A DNA stretch of 64,000 bases, taken from assembly GCA_918807975.1 (NCBI GenBank), contig OU964931.1, positions 15,882,251 to 15,946,250 on the forward strand. Reading direction: 5' to 3'. The position numbers and the translations under genes were made by a program. This document shows, piece after piece, positions 12,901 through 23,998 of this stretch. The notes below the pieces were generated by a model. The model had not been told where the DNA came from. It made no database searches and saw nothing but the letters and a program-made list of their open reading frames with translations. Position 1 is the stretch's first letter; each line of letters opens with the position of its first letter. This stretch comes from Aplidium turbinatum (lineage: Eukaryota > Chordata > Ascidiacea > Aplousobranchia > Polyclinidae).

Positions 12901-14007
12901 TCAATGATGTTTTCAACCAACAAATTCCTTTGAAGTCCGTAGACTCCATGCCGATCTAGTATCACTTCATATCTGCATGTCGGGCACCTGATACAGCACA
13001 GAAAATTATGTCCTCAGCTGAAATAACCAGAAATTTGATCCATAGGCTACTTTTAATTTTGAAACTAGGTGTTTAATTGTTGGATTGCGCAATCCAATTT
13101 TCAGCGTTTTTTACAGTTTGCATTTCAAGAATATCATTGTTAGAGTACCATAACCGTTGTATAGTCATGGAATAGCTAGCCATGTTTTTCCATGGTGATT
13201 ATTTTTCTTTCATTGTTTTTCTTCTATGGTTAGTAGGCCTAATCTTCCAACTATACAAAATTTACAGAACATCCAATCAACAAACTGGCAGTCGATAAGG
13301 TTCAAGCCTCCATTTCCTGGATCCCCGATTGGATGGTTTGTACACAAGAAAACGCTTAAAATATTGATTTTTTTATGGGTTCATAACTCATGAGACATGT
13401 GAACAATTAGTATCTCCAAGATCTGCTACTGATCTTAAAATTCATCAATTTAGTTATTTTAATCTACTTTTTTTTGATAGACTATGCAGTAGATTTGAAC
13501 TACTTTGAACAAATGCAGTAGTATGCTATGCAAGATGCAAGCTTTATATTTTATGTTTTTGCACTATGGAAAAAGTTTAATGTACTGTATATGACAAACT
13601 GCAAGCTTTCCATTTAAATCAATGAATTTGCAGTAGTTTTTATTAAATGGGCAACTTATAAATAGGTTTAGCTTACAATTTTTATCCATGTTCATCATAT
13701 CATTGATTAATAATAATTTGAGTTTTTATGCTTTTATTAGTTAATGACAAATATTGAAAAGGGTTGAAAAAGCAAACCCGATCCAGTGCCATTGTCTCAT
13801 TGAATACCTGAACCTCCCGCCAGATCCCATTGGCGTTCCTCTCTGCTGAAATACATCGTTGGCACATTTTCTGCAAAGATTGTGCTGACACGGAAGAATG
13901 ACTACAGGTTTCGAAAAGATTTCCAAACAAATAGGGCAAGATAAAAGCCGATCTATTTCTTCGTAATTTCTAGTCGGTGTTCCAGTCATCAAACGCAGAG
14001 CTTCCAT
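6974..14007 (-). CDS. MuRF-type TRIM E3 ubiquitin ligase (TRIM54/55/63 family), ten exons
   Basis: Coding exons in transcript order: 14007-13808, 12987-12851, 12598-12441, 12306-12211, 11683-11561, 11229-11096, 10408-10284, 9936-9751, 9541-9429, 7711-6974. All have GT-AG sites and compatible phases, giving about 669 residues. The start is the ATG before [10 protein letters not shown]3HC4 RING lies at about residues 24-71 ([23 protein letters not shown]). A complete B-box2 with C120, H123, C132, C135, C140, C143, H149 and C152 follows. A coiled coil covers about 160-285, and a COS-box-like region ([20 protein letters not shown]) ends near 324. The RING, B-box and COS match vertebrate muscle RING-finger proteins, sarcomere- and microtubule-associated ubiquitin ligases. 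An acidic exon (about 325-386) and a 245-residue Ser/Pro/Arg tail make it longer than vertebrate MuRFs (about 350-550 residues). The acceptor of exon 3 was chosen for phase: AAG before TTTCACAG rather than the nearer CAG. Confidence 0.92.
9039..9171 (+). ncRNA. Hammerhead-ribozyme-like motif between 17-bp inverted repeats, TRIM intron
   Basis: At 9114-9143 the plus strand has the hammerhead core CTGATGA, a helix II hairpin (GCCACA/TGTGCGGC with one mismatch) and GAAA. The motif sits between 9039-9055 and 9155-9171, which are 17-bp inverted repeats with one mismatch. Minimal hammerheads of this form are known from Penelope-like retroelements. Helices I and III are not convincingly paired here, so self-cleavage is not established. 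It lies in the intron between TRIM exons 9 and 10, antisense to the gene. Confidence 0.45.
11855..11937. repeat. Two adjacent perfect or near-perfect palindromes in a TRIM intron
   Basis: 11855-11899 is a 45-nt palindrome with one mismatch (arm AGCCTGATATTGACGTG). 11903-11937 is a 35-nt palindrome with perfect 17-nt arms (AAGCTATGTTGTCTAAC) and one central base. The two stems share the word GTCTAAC/GTTAGAC. No duplicated flanks were found. Confidence 0.75.
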
Positions 14008-15003
14008 ATTGTTTGTATTTCTCAGCAAGTTACTTTCACTTGCTGCAAACTTGCAGACGACACATTAAAAATCAACCTAAATCTGAATGATTATTTTGTA
14101 AAATAGTTGTTTAAAAAATATGATATTTTAGAAATCTGCTCTTTTGGTAATTTTTTGTTGTAAAGCTTTGCAATGCGACTATTAACGTAGCCTATCCTAT
14201 GCAAGTTTTCCTTTTTTAATATTAAATATGTAATATTTTTAGTAAGCCTATAAAATTAGGTTTTAGTTGATGTAAACGTGTTTACATCCGGACTATCATA
14301 ATATGTTTATGCTGAAGTGAAGGCTATGATTAAAATTAGCTACAACAAAGCCAATGTATATAGGCTATTACAAAATCAAATTATTCATTAATCAAATTTA
14401 ATTTGGGAGCAAAATGGTTGGAACACCTGGTTAATCCAGTCAAAACATATCTACATTTTTGGCACTTTATTTTTTGATTAAATTTAATTTGGAAACACAA
14501 ATAGGCTATATAGTCTGCTGTAAGCGCTCACTTGCGTAAAAAGTTAAAGTTATTTTAAGTACGGTAGACTAAAAGTTAAGGTAGACTCGGGGAGTGTAAA
14601 TTCTTGCAGTTAGGTACAGCTTGCTCTACTAGCCTTTAACTTGGAATTTCAAATATTTTTTATTTAAATTTATGTGTTGAGGTCTATCAATATTGGTCAG
14701 ATTTTTAATTTATCAAACTTGCAATTTTTTTAATTTGATATTTAATTTTTATTTTTGTAATTCTATTCTGTGAGATAAAGTGGCTTATATAAAAAACGTT
14801 CAGTTCCTTGTTTCCATCCATCTTTTGTGCTGAGATGTTTTACAAACAAGCCTTTTAAAACAGCAGCCTTCTGACTCAAAATGAAACGTAGTCTTTTCTT
14901 CTAGATGGCAAATCTTTCTTTCGTGAATGATCACCTGCTTCTGTCACTGGCATGTAGTGTCGCAGGCAACTTAATGATCTATACGTAGCTTAACTAATGC
15001 TTA
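14008..15003. other. TRIM upstream region and a repeat fragment at about 14397-14490
   Basis: This holds the presumed promoter and 5' untranslated region of the TRIM gene. No TATA box or other element can be defended. Positions 14400-14490 contain a segment (GGAGCAAAATGGTTGGAAC, then a TTTATTTTTTGATTA end) that recurs at 51728-51775 and in the hairpin next to it. It is therefore a dispersed repeat, perhaps an end of the same MITE. Confidence 0.5.
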
Positions 15004-15258
15004 TCACTTAATAACTCCGGGTTCCTTTTCCTTTGTTTCAAACTGGTGACGAAGACTGCTAAACCGATTCAATTGGTTATTATTGGTTCTGACGTCAGAC
15101 ATATCCTTGCAGTTGCTTAACATTTCATTTATGACGTGCACTTTCAGACATGCAATGCTATCATGGTCACGTGATGTTATCTTCGCCAGGCGAAAATAGC
15201 TTGAGATAATTCGATCGCCCACTTCTCTGCCTCTATTCCGTAGCATGATGTAAATTTG
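15004..15258 (-). CDS. Candidate terminal exon of an unidentified gene
   Basis: A minus-strand frame begins after a good acceptor (ACTTTGCAG) and runs about 85 codons to a stop. It has protein-like composition, including ITSRDHDSIACLKVHVINEM. I do not recognise the family. No upstream exon was found between 15.26 and 16.0 kb, and above that lies a LINE. It is either the last exon of a gene whose earlier exons are distant, an exon remnant, or a chance frame. The TRIM gene lies downstream on the same strand but starts with its own ATG. Confidence 0.35.
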   Translation of the reverse strand, partial: QIYIMLRNRGREVGDRIISSYFRLAKITSRDHDSIACLKVHVINEMLSNCKDMSDVRTNNNQLNRFSSLRHQFETKEKEPGVIK

Positions 15259-16039
15259 CTGCAAAGTTGCAATCTAATGTTGATATTTACATGATGCCCG
15301 AGAGATTTGAAAATTACGCGGGTTTGAAATCGTGAAAATATAGATAGCCTTCTTCTTTGTCTCCTTCATGAAAACAAACAGAGCAACAACAAATCATTAG
15401 ATTTTAGTACTTTTACGTCAACAAATCTTTTTAACTGTTTTGGTTGAACAAAGTTGGTTGGTTCATATTTTTCTCAGAAAAAAGTACTTTCATTTTCCTT
15501 TTTCAACTTTTACCTCAAAGTGAGTGGCTTTGTATAGAACAGCAACCGGGGGGGGGAACTGGACGGTTGGGAGGTCTATGAAAGTTTCCGAGTTTGCAGC
15601 ATAGTTGATAAATTAGGACATTTAAAAATTGGTTATGTTTTATTTATGTATTACTGTGATTCTCAAATTGTGGGTCGTGACGCTCTGATGTCTCGCTTGA
15701 AATTTCAAAAGACATTGCACAAAGGTTCGGTTTTCTAACTAAAAAATTGTGATTTGCTTTTTCCTTAGGTATTTAACCGTCATGAGATTTGCCGCTCCTC
15801 TGCCTTGCCGATTTATTTTTGTGCATTTGTTTTTTCGATTCACTGTATGTAGAACAGTTATGTATTTTCAATTTATGTATAAAATCAGTCATTTTGTTAT
15901 TGTTACTTGATAAGAGCTAACATGTGTATGACCGAAAACGTTGATAGGCTAAATTACAGTTTATCTTCATTTTATTGTATTATTATGTTAAATGCCATGT
16001 GGTTGCAAGTTGTGTTTGTCTATGGTTCAATAAAATCAT
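15259..16039. other. Intergenic, nothing recognised
   Basis: AT-rich DNA with a G-run at about 15549-15558. No exon, paired repeat or RNA gene was recognised. Confidence 0.5.
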
Positions 16040-17450
16040 CTCTTTAACATCTACACCCACGACTTGCCAAGCACGGTCTCAGAAAATGGGCATACGCGGA
16101 TGACCAGGCAATTCTCCACTCCACAAAGTCGTGGGAAAGCCTAGAAGACATCCTGAGCCAGGGCATTGGTTGGTTAGTTTTGATTGTTTATCCTTGAACT
16201 GACAAAGCCATGATAGGTTATTCTTGGTAGTTAAGCATTCTTTATAGACGCTTTTGACACAGGGCCGGTTACTGAGATTGACAGAGTGAAATGTTCCGAT
16301 TGTTAGTGTTGTTGCCGGGGAATTGTACCATCCACTAGTTGTCGCTAAATGGATAGCAGTCTTTGAACGTGGGTTGCTCAAGCGCACACTCCGGGAACCG
16401 AACCAGCGCCGCGTGATCTTGAAGCGGCTGCTTAACCACTGAGCTAACGAGCCGGAGAACCAGGCAAATAACTTTCTCAGCTTATCTTCTGAAATGGCAA
16501 CTGCAACTCAGCGATAACCGGGAAGCTGATCGTGAGCTGAATGTCCTGAACAACAGAAAATCACTGTCCTCCGCCCAAACGGAAATACCTCGGGTTGACA
16601 TTGGACAGATCGCTCACGTATCGCCACCATTTGGTGTCACTGCGCAAGAAACTTTCAGCACGCGCTGTGCTGCTCAAGCGCTTGGCAGGCTCCAGCAGAA
16701 TACTGTGCACCTGTTTGGTGCCGTGCTGCACTGCTCACTGCAACAACATCGACACTGCCATCAACAGTGCACAGTGACAGGGTGCCTGCGCCCACATCAT
16801 TGGATAGTCTCCCCACTTTTGCTAGCATCCAACCTGCTGATCTTTGTCTCGAAGAAGCCACTATGTCTCTCCGTCTAAGGGCATTGGAGCCCAACCATCT
16901 TCTCCATTCCAAGACCTTTGCTCTCCCAAAGAAGCACTCCCGTCAACTGAAATTAAGACACCCATTTGTGCAGCCGCTCAACATCTGATCAACGAAGCTG
17001 ATGAAAAAAACATCTAGCGGTTAATTGGGCAGACGGACATAAATGGAACTCTCAACAGAAGTCAAGCACCACCAGACTCCATCCATTCATCCCCGATGCC
17101 AACATCCGTCTCACCGGCTTGACACTACAAAGACAGGCGTGGGTACGCCTCAACTGTCTCCGTACGGCGTCGGGCCTTTCCGCTCAACCATGCCCCAATG
17201 GGGAATGGCTTCTTCCTCTACTTGAGAATGTTGTGCTGATGAACAGACCGCAGATCACATCATCAACGATTGCACCATCTTCAAGCCACTTAATGGAGTG
17301 GAATGTCTGAGTGTCTTTTTGATGATGAAACAAAAGACTATAGCTGCTCTCTAGTAGCCTTCCAGCTTATCTCGAAAAGATCATGAATTTGGGGTAGTAA
17401 AAGGATAGACCATCAGCCCCAGAGACGACGACGACCTCTCCCAAAATTAT
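16040..17450 (+). mobile_element. 5'-truncated non-LTR retrotransposon (Jockey/CR1-like LINE), reverse transcriptase C-terminus
   Basis: The reading frame is broken, but reverse transcriptase blocks are clear. The catalytic YADD box falls near 16090-16110 (KWAYADDQAILHS). A thumb-region segment, VTLDRSLTYRHHL-SLRKKL, lies near 16590-16660. Near 17240-17290 is a zinc-knuckle-like tail with C and H spaced as in ADxQTADHIINDC. Order and sequence match the C-terminal half of Jockey/CR1-type polymerases. At least one frameshift separates the YADD block from the preceding frame, and more lie downstream. A SINE splits it at 16166-16459. The exact 3' end is uncertain. Confidence 0.8.
16166..16459 (-). 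mobile_element. tRNA-derived SINE inserted in the LINE
   Basis: Read on the minus strand it starts with a tRNA-like head. The A box TAGCTCAGTGGTTAA lies at 16446-16432 and the B box GGTTCGGTTCC at 16404-16394, about 30 nt apart as in pol III promoters. A non-tRNA body follows. The flanks CCAGGGCA (16158-16165) and CCAGGCA (16460-16466) look like a target duplication, and the LINE frame resumes after it. The body recurs at 5750-5910. Confidence 0.75.
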
Positions 17451-17860
17451 AAAGAAAAGATCATATAGAAGAGTTAAATCTTTTGTAAGGCAATGTAGGC
17501 TACTGTAGCTTATGTTCAACTTAAGTTAATTCTTTTGAGACAGCAGAATGTTGATCAATGCTTAACTTACACTCAAACATTAATCAGCAGCCTATCTGAC
17601 AGTCTTGCCAAGAGCGTGATTAAGCCTACAACGAAATATTGATTACAAAGGAAAAATTCAAAGTAAATAAAAAATAAAAGAATTTCTTTGTGAAGGTCGC
17701 AAAGATTCCATTAACTTTTGATAAAGTTTATCGAAGAACAGTAAATTGGCTTAAAGGTTACTTACTTACGCCTCCATTACTGACTACACCATAAATATAT
17801 GCGCCTCCTACCCACTAGTGACCGATACAGAACTGTAGAAAATAATATAGTTGGCCAACT
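17451..17860. other. Intergenic, nothing recognised
   Basis: AT-rich sequence between the LINE and the next hAT-family repeat. No gene or paired repeat was recognised. Confidence 0.5.
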
Positions 17861-18955
17861 TGGGTCCAGGCGCTGTCTCAGCAAGGGTGTAAAATTTATG
17901 TGTTTTCCCCCTAGGCACGCGTATTCTAGGGGGTCCGGCGGCATGCTCTCCCGGAAATATTTTGCAAAACTACACTCAAATAATGGATTGTAGCGCTTTC
18001 TGGAAACACTTTTAGTGTAGGCCTACTAATATTTGTAGGAAATGTATTAGCACATAAACAGCCATTAATTAAAGGTAGCTCTTACACACAAACGGGTAAA
18101 AACTGCGGCTAAAATTAGAAAACACCAAAAACTACACAAAAAGCCAACAGAGTAAGCGATTCTGAAATTGCTTCCACAGATTAGTTAAAAGAAGCGTAAA
18201 TCGCGTAAACTTTGCGCTATTTAGGCTACAATTTGCAAAATTTATTGGTGTCTTCTGTGTGTCTAAAACAAGTCCTGGGAGTGTTAATAGCCAGAGATGT
18301 ACGTAGCCTATACGCCGCAAATTCTACACCGCATACTTGCGGCGTAGACTTTTTGTTAACGCTAACGCTTGCGGCCACATTTTTTTGAATAGTTTGCGCT
18401 TGAGGCTACGCCGTAAAGTTTTCGCGGTTTTTTAGCGCATAGCGTCAATGCATACTTTTTCATGTTTTTTTTTCGCTACAACACGCCAATACCTTCCAGC
18501 GCTGCAGTTGAAAGAATGTTTTCAATAGGCAAAGACATATTGGAATCAAAACACAGCAAAAGGTCAGATGAACACTTTCAGATGCTTGTGTTTCTTCGTG
18601 GAAATTCAAAATAAAACTTGTTTGTTTCGAGTGGTTTATACCGTGTGAATGTTTGGCACCTAGCAAACAAAATTAGTTTACGCTAGTGTATGCGCTGACG
18701 CTGACGCCGCCAATTTTTTTTTACAAGTTGCGTTGACGCATACGGCGTATGGCTTTTCGAACGTTTGCGTTAACGCTGACGGCGTCAATATTTTTTGTAT
18801 GCGCGTACATCACTGTTAATAGCCAAACGATATAAATTTCTACAAATTTTATTAAATTTTCAACAAAGGGCTCAACTGCGGAATCCAAACTTTGAAAATT
18901 GGGAGAGCATGGCCTCTTTCACCCTCCCCCCCCCCCCCTGGCTACGCCAATGCAT
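17861..18955. mobile_element. hAT-family repeat, sister copy of 19757-21310
   Basis: Positions about 17910-18120 match 19822-20055 closely (for example TACACTCAAATAATGGATT and the following 150 bases). 18140-18230 matches about 20960-21050. The right side ends GGCTACGCCAATG after a C-run, similar to the end of the element at 275-769. The left end is diverged, so the boundary is approximate and the block may be two related insertions joined. It hosts the insertion at 18292-18815. Confidence 0.6.
18292..18815 (+). mobile_element. Short hAT element with an intact hATC piece
   Basis: Ends are CAGAGATGTACG and CGTACATCACTG, with a perfect 8-bp duplication TTAATAGC at 18284-18291 and 18816-18823. 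At about 18494-18607 a 37-codon plus-strand frame reads as the hAT C-terminal dimerisation domain (PSSAAVERMFSIGKD, SDEHFQMLVFLRGN). All other transposase sequence is gone. GC-bearing words (GCGTAGAC, GGCGTCAA) repeat near both ends and could be transposase-binding sites. Confidence 0.85.
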
Positions 18956-19756
18956 ACGGGGACGACTGAATCTTACAAACAAGACAAAAAAAACACGAGC
19001 ATTTTAGAATGAAGAAAAGTAAGGTACTGAGCCTATAATACAACAAAAACTATGTAGGCCTACAGTTTTTGCTTTTAAGTAAAATAAAGTGTTCGCAGCA
19101 ATAGACCGAGAGCCTACGACAGAAGATTTCACCCCATAAGGTACAAAAGGTTTGACCCCTTGAAGTTACTGGGGTCAACCATGTCACTCACAAAAAGTAT
19201 GGAAGATTGACCGCACCGGGTGGATCTGGACCCTAGAGCCCCCTAAAAAGCCCAAAATGGGGGTTAATTTCACCCCATAAGGTACATAGACCAAACTTGG
19301 TGAAAACAAAGTTCTATGTCAGGACATCACAAAAATATCAGATCTAACAATATTTTCGAGTGGAAAGGTGATGTAAGACCCCCCCAAAGTGACCCCCCAG
19401 GGAGTTAATTTCACCCCATAAAGTACATGGACCAAAGTTGTTTTGTCAGGACATCACAAAAATATCAAATCTAACAATATTTTCGGGTGGAAAGGTGATG
19501 TAAGATGCCTTCAAAGTGACTTCCCTTAATGTGACCCCCTCGGAAGGTGTATTTCACCCCATAAAGTACATGGACCAAACTTGGTCAAAACGAAGTCTTA
19601 TGTCAGGACATCACAAAAATATCAAATCTAACAATATTTTCGGGTGGAAAGGTGATGTAAGATGTCATCAAAGTGACCCCCAGAGGGTTTATTTCATCAT
19701 AGAGTACATGGACCAAACGTGGTCAAAACGAAGTCTTATTTCACGGCACCACAAAA

Positions 19757-21310
19757 CAGTGGCGTATCCTAGTTGGTTGAGCAAGGGAAGCAATATAACT
19801 CGTGGGGGGTTAGAGCGTGCCGAAGGCACGTGTATCCTAGGGGGTCCGGGGGCATGCCACCCCAGGAAATTTTTTGCAAAATTACACTCAAATAATGGAT
19901 TATAATGCTTTCTAGAAACACTTTTAGGGTAATTAATATTTGTATGTAATTTAATTATTAGCAGATAAACAGCTATTAACTTATTAAAGGTAGCTCTTAC
20001 ACACAAACGGGCAAAATATGCTGCTAAAATTAGAGAACACCAAAAACTCAGCTACAGCTACCTACTGCTGAAGTAGCTTAAGCCAGAATTCATTTCAGTC
20101 AAGTCAATTCTAGCCTAGACCTCACATATCATGTCTTATGCCAAAGTCTACCCAGCCAAGATAACAGTGTAAAGCCAACATTTGGCTCAAACTTTTGCTT
20201 ACTAGGCCGATATTATAACCATAACAGCGCCTTAGATTTTCTCATAGGGAACGTTTAAATATTACGTAACGCCTTCGAGGGGGAGGGGGGGGGTTTATGC
20301 AAAGCGTTACGTTAGCGTCACATCGGGGGGGAGGGGGTTCAAGCAAAACGTTACGTAACGCTTTCGAGTACGGAATGGTAGTTTTTTGTGCTGAATTCGT
20401 AGTGAAAAAGCGTTACATGGGGGAGGGGGGGATTGAAAAATGCGTTACGTTGGCGTTACATGAGGGAGGGGGGGGGTCAAAAATTCGGAAAAAAAGCGTT
20501 ACGTAATATTTGAACGTTCCCTTACCTAGCGTCCTAGCTCAATGACACAATATCCAACAGATCAGAATTGCCAGACTATGAAAAGGCCTTAAAGCCAAAA
20601 TGATACAAAAAAGGCCAAAACAAGGAAAATATTAGACAAAAAGGCCAAATGGATATAGGCCTATTTACCTGTTTCTATTAAAAATTATGAAATGTAGGCT
20701 ACATATATTTTATGACTTGTAGCGGATTTTAATAAACTGTAGCAAAAATAATTCTGAAAGTATCCCAAAAAAATAGCAAATATAAAAATACTGTAGCGGA
20801 TGAGTTTTAATCGGCCACATTACGAGTATAAATAAGTATAGAACATGTATTGAACAATGGTGAATATGGTTTTATCTGGTAAGGTTACGATATTTGAGAA
20901 ATATTGATTATGCATTTTGAAGAGTTAATTTAAAAAAAAGCCTAATTCGAGGAATTCGTCCAATCTGGCAACTCTGGAAGCAATTTAAATATTGCTTCCA
21001 TCGATTTGTTAAAAGAAACATAAATCTCGCAAACTTTGCGCTGCTTTTTTTCCTTTCTCTCTTGCTTGTTTCTCCTTATAGCAAAAACGAGAGCAAGGGA
21101 AGCGATACAATCTTTGCATCCGTAAGCTTCCAACTTTTTAAAAATAAAACCGAGCTGAAATCATACGGGAGCGTGAGTGAGAAACTGTTCTAATTCGTAT
21201 TCAGGTAAAGAAATTACGAAATCGTTTTACTTAAAAATATCATCTTCTCTTTTTTCAATTTTGGCAGGGGAAGCAATGCTTCCCTTGCTTCCATTGAGGA
21301 TACGCCCCTG
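19757..21310. mobile_element. hAT-like element inside the left arm of the 8.1-kb element
   Basis: Ends are CAGTGGCGTATCC and GGATACGCCCCTG, with a perfect 8-bp duplication CCACAAAA at 19749-19756 and 21311-21318. Removing it restores the ~141-bp spacing of the host repeat. It is a sister of 17861-18955. No transposase was recognised. A GC-rich palindromic MITE (20247-20521) lies within it. Confidence 0.85.
20247..20521. mobile_element. Palindromic MITE with G-runs
   Basis: Ends are GGGAACGTTTAAATATTACG and its near-complement ending AATATTTGAACGTTCCC. The interior repeats GTTACGTAACGC-like words and runs of seven or more Gs interrupted by single A, so it could form G-quadruplexes. The target duplication is unclear. 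Confidence 0.65.
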
Positions 21311-22411
21311 CCACAAAATATCAAATCTAACAATACTCTCAGTTGGAAAGGTGATAAAAGACCTACCCAAAAGTGAAGCTCCTCCTATAGTTTAATTTAC
21401 TTCATCCCTTTCTCGAACCAACCTTGGTGTAACGGAAGTGCTATGCCAGGACAGTACGAATGCATTAAATTTAAAAATATTTCTATATAGGTTTTGGTGA
21501 AATTCATTCACAAGCTGTCCCATGATGCATGAAATGGAACTATAGCCTACTTTACAAAAAGTTTTTTGTATAAATCATATTCAGTCAATCGAAAAAAGGC
21601 AACAGGACATGACAATACATGGCTTTGTAACACCAAACACAGAAAGTACATAAGAAGCATATAGGCTACAGTAGCCAGAAAATTGATCCAAGATCTTGAT
21701 ACGACCACTAAATGTGGACATAATCGAACAACTGACTATCCAAATCAAAACGTTTCGAAATGAATCATTTGGAACGTTAATTCAGGCAGTAATGAACATT
21801 TTCCAGCTGCTACTGTACAATAAATAACCCAATAAACCCAATGTAGTAAATTTTTGTTTAATGCCATTTGCTTCATGTCTCCAATCAGATATTGTAACTG
21901 TTCATTCATAAACAGAGATTGTTTGTGTAAATGTAAACGGTCGTTTCTTTATTCTTCATTGTCACTGCTGTCGCTTTCACTTTCTTCATTTTATTCTTCA
22001 GATTCATACATTTCTCCTGTTATATACAGAAATAAAGACTGTACGAAACATTTGCTATTATGCACTACAGATATGCGTAACATACAATAGTAATTTTATT
22101 ATCTTTTACAGACGTCTATTTTTCTTCGAATAATGCAACATTGCAACTTACTATTAACTGGAAAAAGTTCAACATTTATTTGTTATTTAGTGCACCCAGG
22201 CATTTTTCTCAAGATTGCAGAAACTATTGGTTATAGGTTCCTAAAACGAAACTTTACAGCCCGTTATTGGCTAATGTTTACAGTAAGAAAGTAAATGACG
22301 GATAGACCAGGAGAAAGTTTTATATTTATAAAGGGTAACCCAAGCGACATCCAATGCTGTTTACCTTCTTCTTGACTTTTCTGGATGAGATCAGATTCCA
22401 CGCAGAGACAT

Positions 22412-23647
22412 CTAAAGATGCTTTATACCTTTACCTTCAAACCACACCACTTTATAACAACCTCCTTCTTCTTTCCAGCCATACTCTAGCAGTGACGTTG
22501 CTGCTTGTTCACTTCTAGTTGAAGATAACCACCATCTTGTGATGAGATGTGTGCGCCTTGTCTTCTGGAGAAGTACTCGTAAACAAAGTGGTAGAGTACT
22601 GGTCACAGCGGTAAACCATAATCTCTTCTTGGGAAAATTTTAACATAAAGTTCCCGAATCCGTTCGTCTGTATATAATGACCGAAGAAACACACACTTGA
22701 ACTTCTTTTCAAACAGTGTATTTCTGTAAAATTAGCCCGAGGCTATCGAAAACGAGGGGGGTGCAACGCCGTACACCACTGAAAACTGTCACTACAGAAC
22801 AGATTACTTGGATAAAAGACGGAACTTTTGTCCAGCTAGCAAGCACTAAGCCAACAGTTAAATGTGCGACTAACTCTCAAGCAACCATTTCACGAATGAC
22901 CAGAATAGATATCAATATCTCAAATTCACGTAGAAAGTAACTGTGACGCAATAAATGAAGACATTGTCACGCAATTCAAAACAGGTGTCCAAAGCTAGTA
23001 ATCCAATGTATTCATGTTTAAACAGGTTTCAAACCGAAACAGGCCCAAACAGGTCCAAACAGGTTTGACACAAGTCTTATTAACGATGGTGCAATTTTGG
23101 CATATTTTCTAGCAACTTCCATGACGTAATATTCAGTAGACTTGAACGGTTTTTATATGACGTTTGAATAGGTGAACCATTGTCTGGAACAAGTACTACT
23201 ATCTACAGTAGCTTCTGGTATGCATGATATCCTCTCATTTTCTTTTTTGGGTTTATAGCCGCCTAAAAACATTTGTAAACGGACTTCGTTGACATAATTA
23301 ATTTTCTTGTTTTTGTACATGTTACACAAAAAGTTCTCTATTGCGATGATAGTGTCTTCACTAATTTCTTTGTCTTGTCCGAGTTGGCTAAAAGCTGCCT
23401 GCACTTCGTGGTTTCCTTGGAGTAATTTCAGCGGCCGCACTTTCCCTTTCCTGCTAAATGACGAGGTGTAATCAGAATCTGTAAAGGCATGATATGCAGG
23501 TAAACACTTGCAAATCGTCACTCCAAGTGCGGTATGCAGCTGGTTGATGTTGATGTACCGCTGCGTGTTATTGCTTTGCAAGCCAGCTTCTATCCATATC
23601 TTTAACCCATTTATGCCTAGCGTCCTATATGTAGGACACCTACTCAA
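22412..23647 (-). pseudogene. Broken orphan gene of the 8.1-kb element, FEN1/XPG-like signature
   Basis: The longest frame (about 23610-23153, minus) includes LPAYHAFTDSDYTSSFSRKG followed by KVRPLKLL. The family I recall has GCDxTSAFxGKGK in this place, like the GCDY...GxGPKxA helix-hairpin region of FEN1/XPG nucleases. In this copy the G-C of GCD reads S-D. Further downstream (about 22490-22420) the minus strand has GWKEEGG...VVWFEG, which I also associate with this transposon-linked family. Stops separate the pieces. A MITE (23612-23998) interrupts the upstream side of the frame. The function is unknown; the nuclease link is inference from a short motif. Confidence 0.5.
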
Positions 23648-23998
23648 ATTAAAGTTTTTCTTCGCATGTTCAGTTTTTAGATTTAGACGAAGTCAAAATA
23701 CATTTATGAGTATTTTTGCAGCATATATCACAACTTTTTTCAAAAATTGCGTTTTTGGTTAAGACGTGACATCATTTTCAATTTTCCCCATTTTGCTAAG
23801 TCTGAAATTTTCAAAGTGCATGTCGAATTATATTAATAAATCCGCATATGCAAATAAGCTTCCAAAAATATTTGTCATTGTCTTTATTCGTTATGTATCA
23901 ACATATTTTACAGCAAATGTTTAAATTTAATTGGCACCAAAATTTGTGAGAAAATTGGTTCAAAAGATAGGTGTCCTATATATAGGTCGCTAGGCAGA
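23612..23998. mobile_element. MITE with GCCTAGCGTCC ends
   Basis: Ends are GCCTAGCGTCCTATATGTAG and the inverted counterpart CTATATATAGGTCGCTAGGC. It cuts the upstream side of the orphan gene in the 8.1-kb element. A lone copy of one end (CCTAGCGTCCTATATGTAGG) recurs at 25207-25230. The interior is AT-rich and non-coding. Confidence 0.65.

Noticed and set aside
19516-19905. 129-codon plus-strand frame
   Set aside because: It runs across the ~141-bp repeat units and into the nested hAT. The peptide only mirrors the repeat period.
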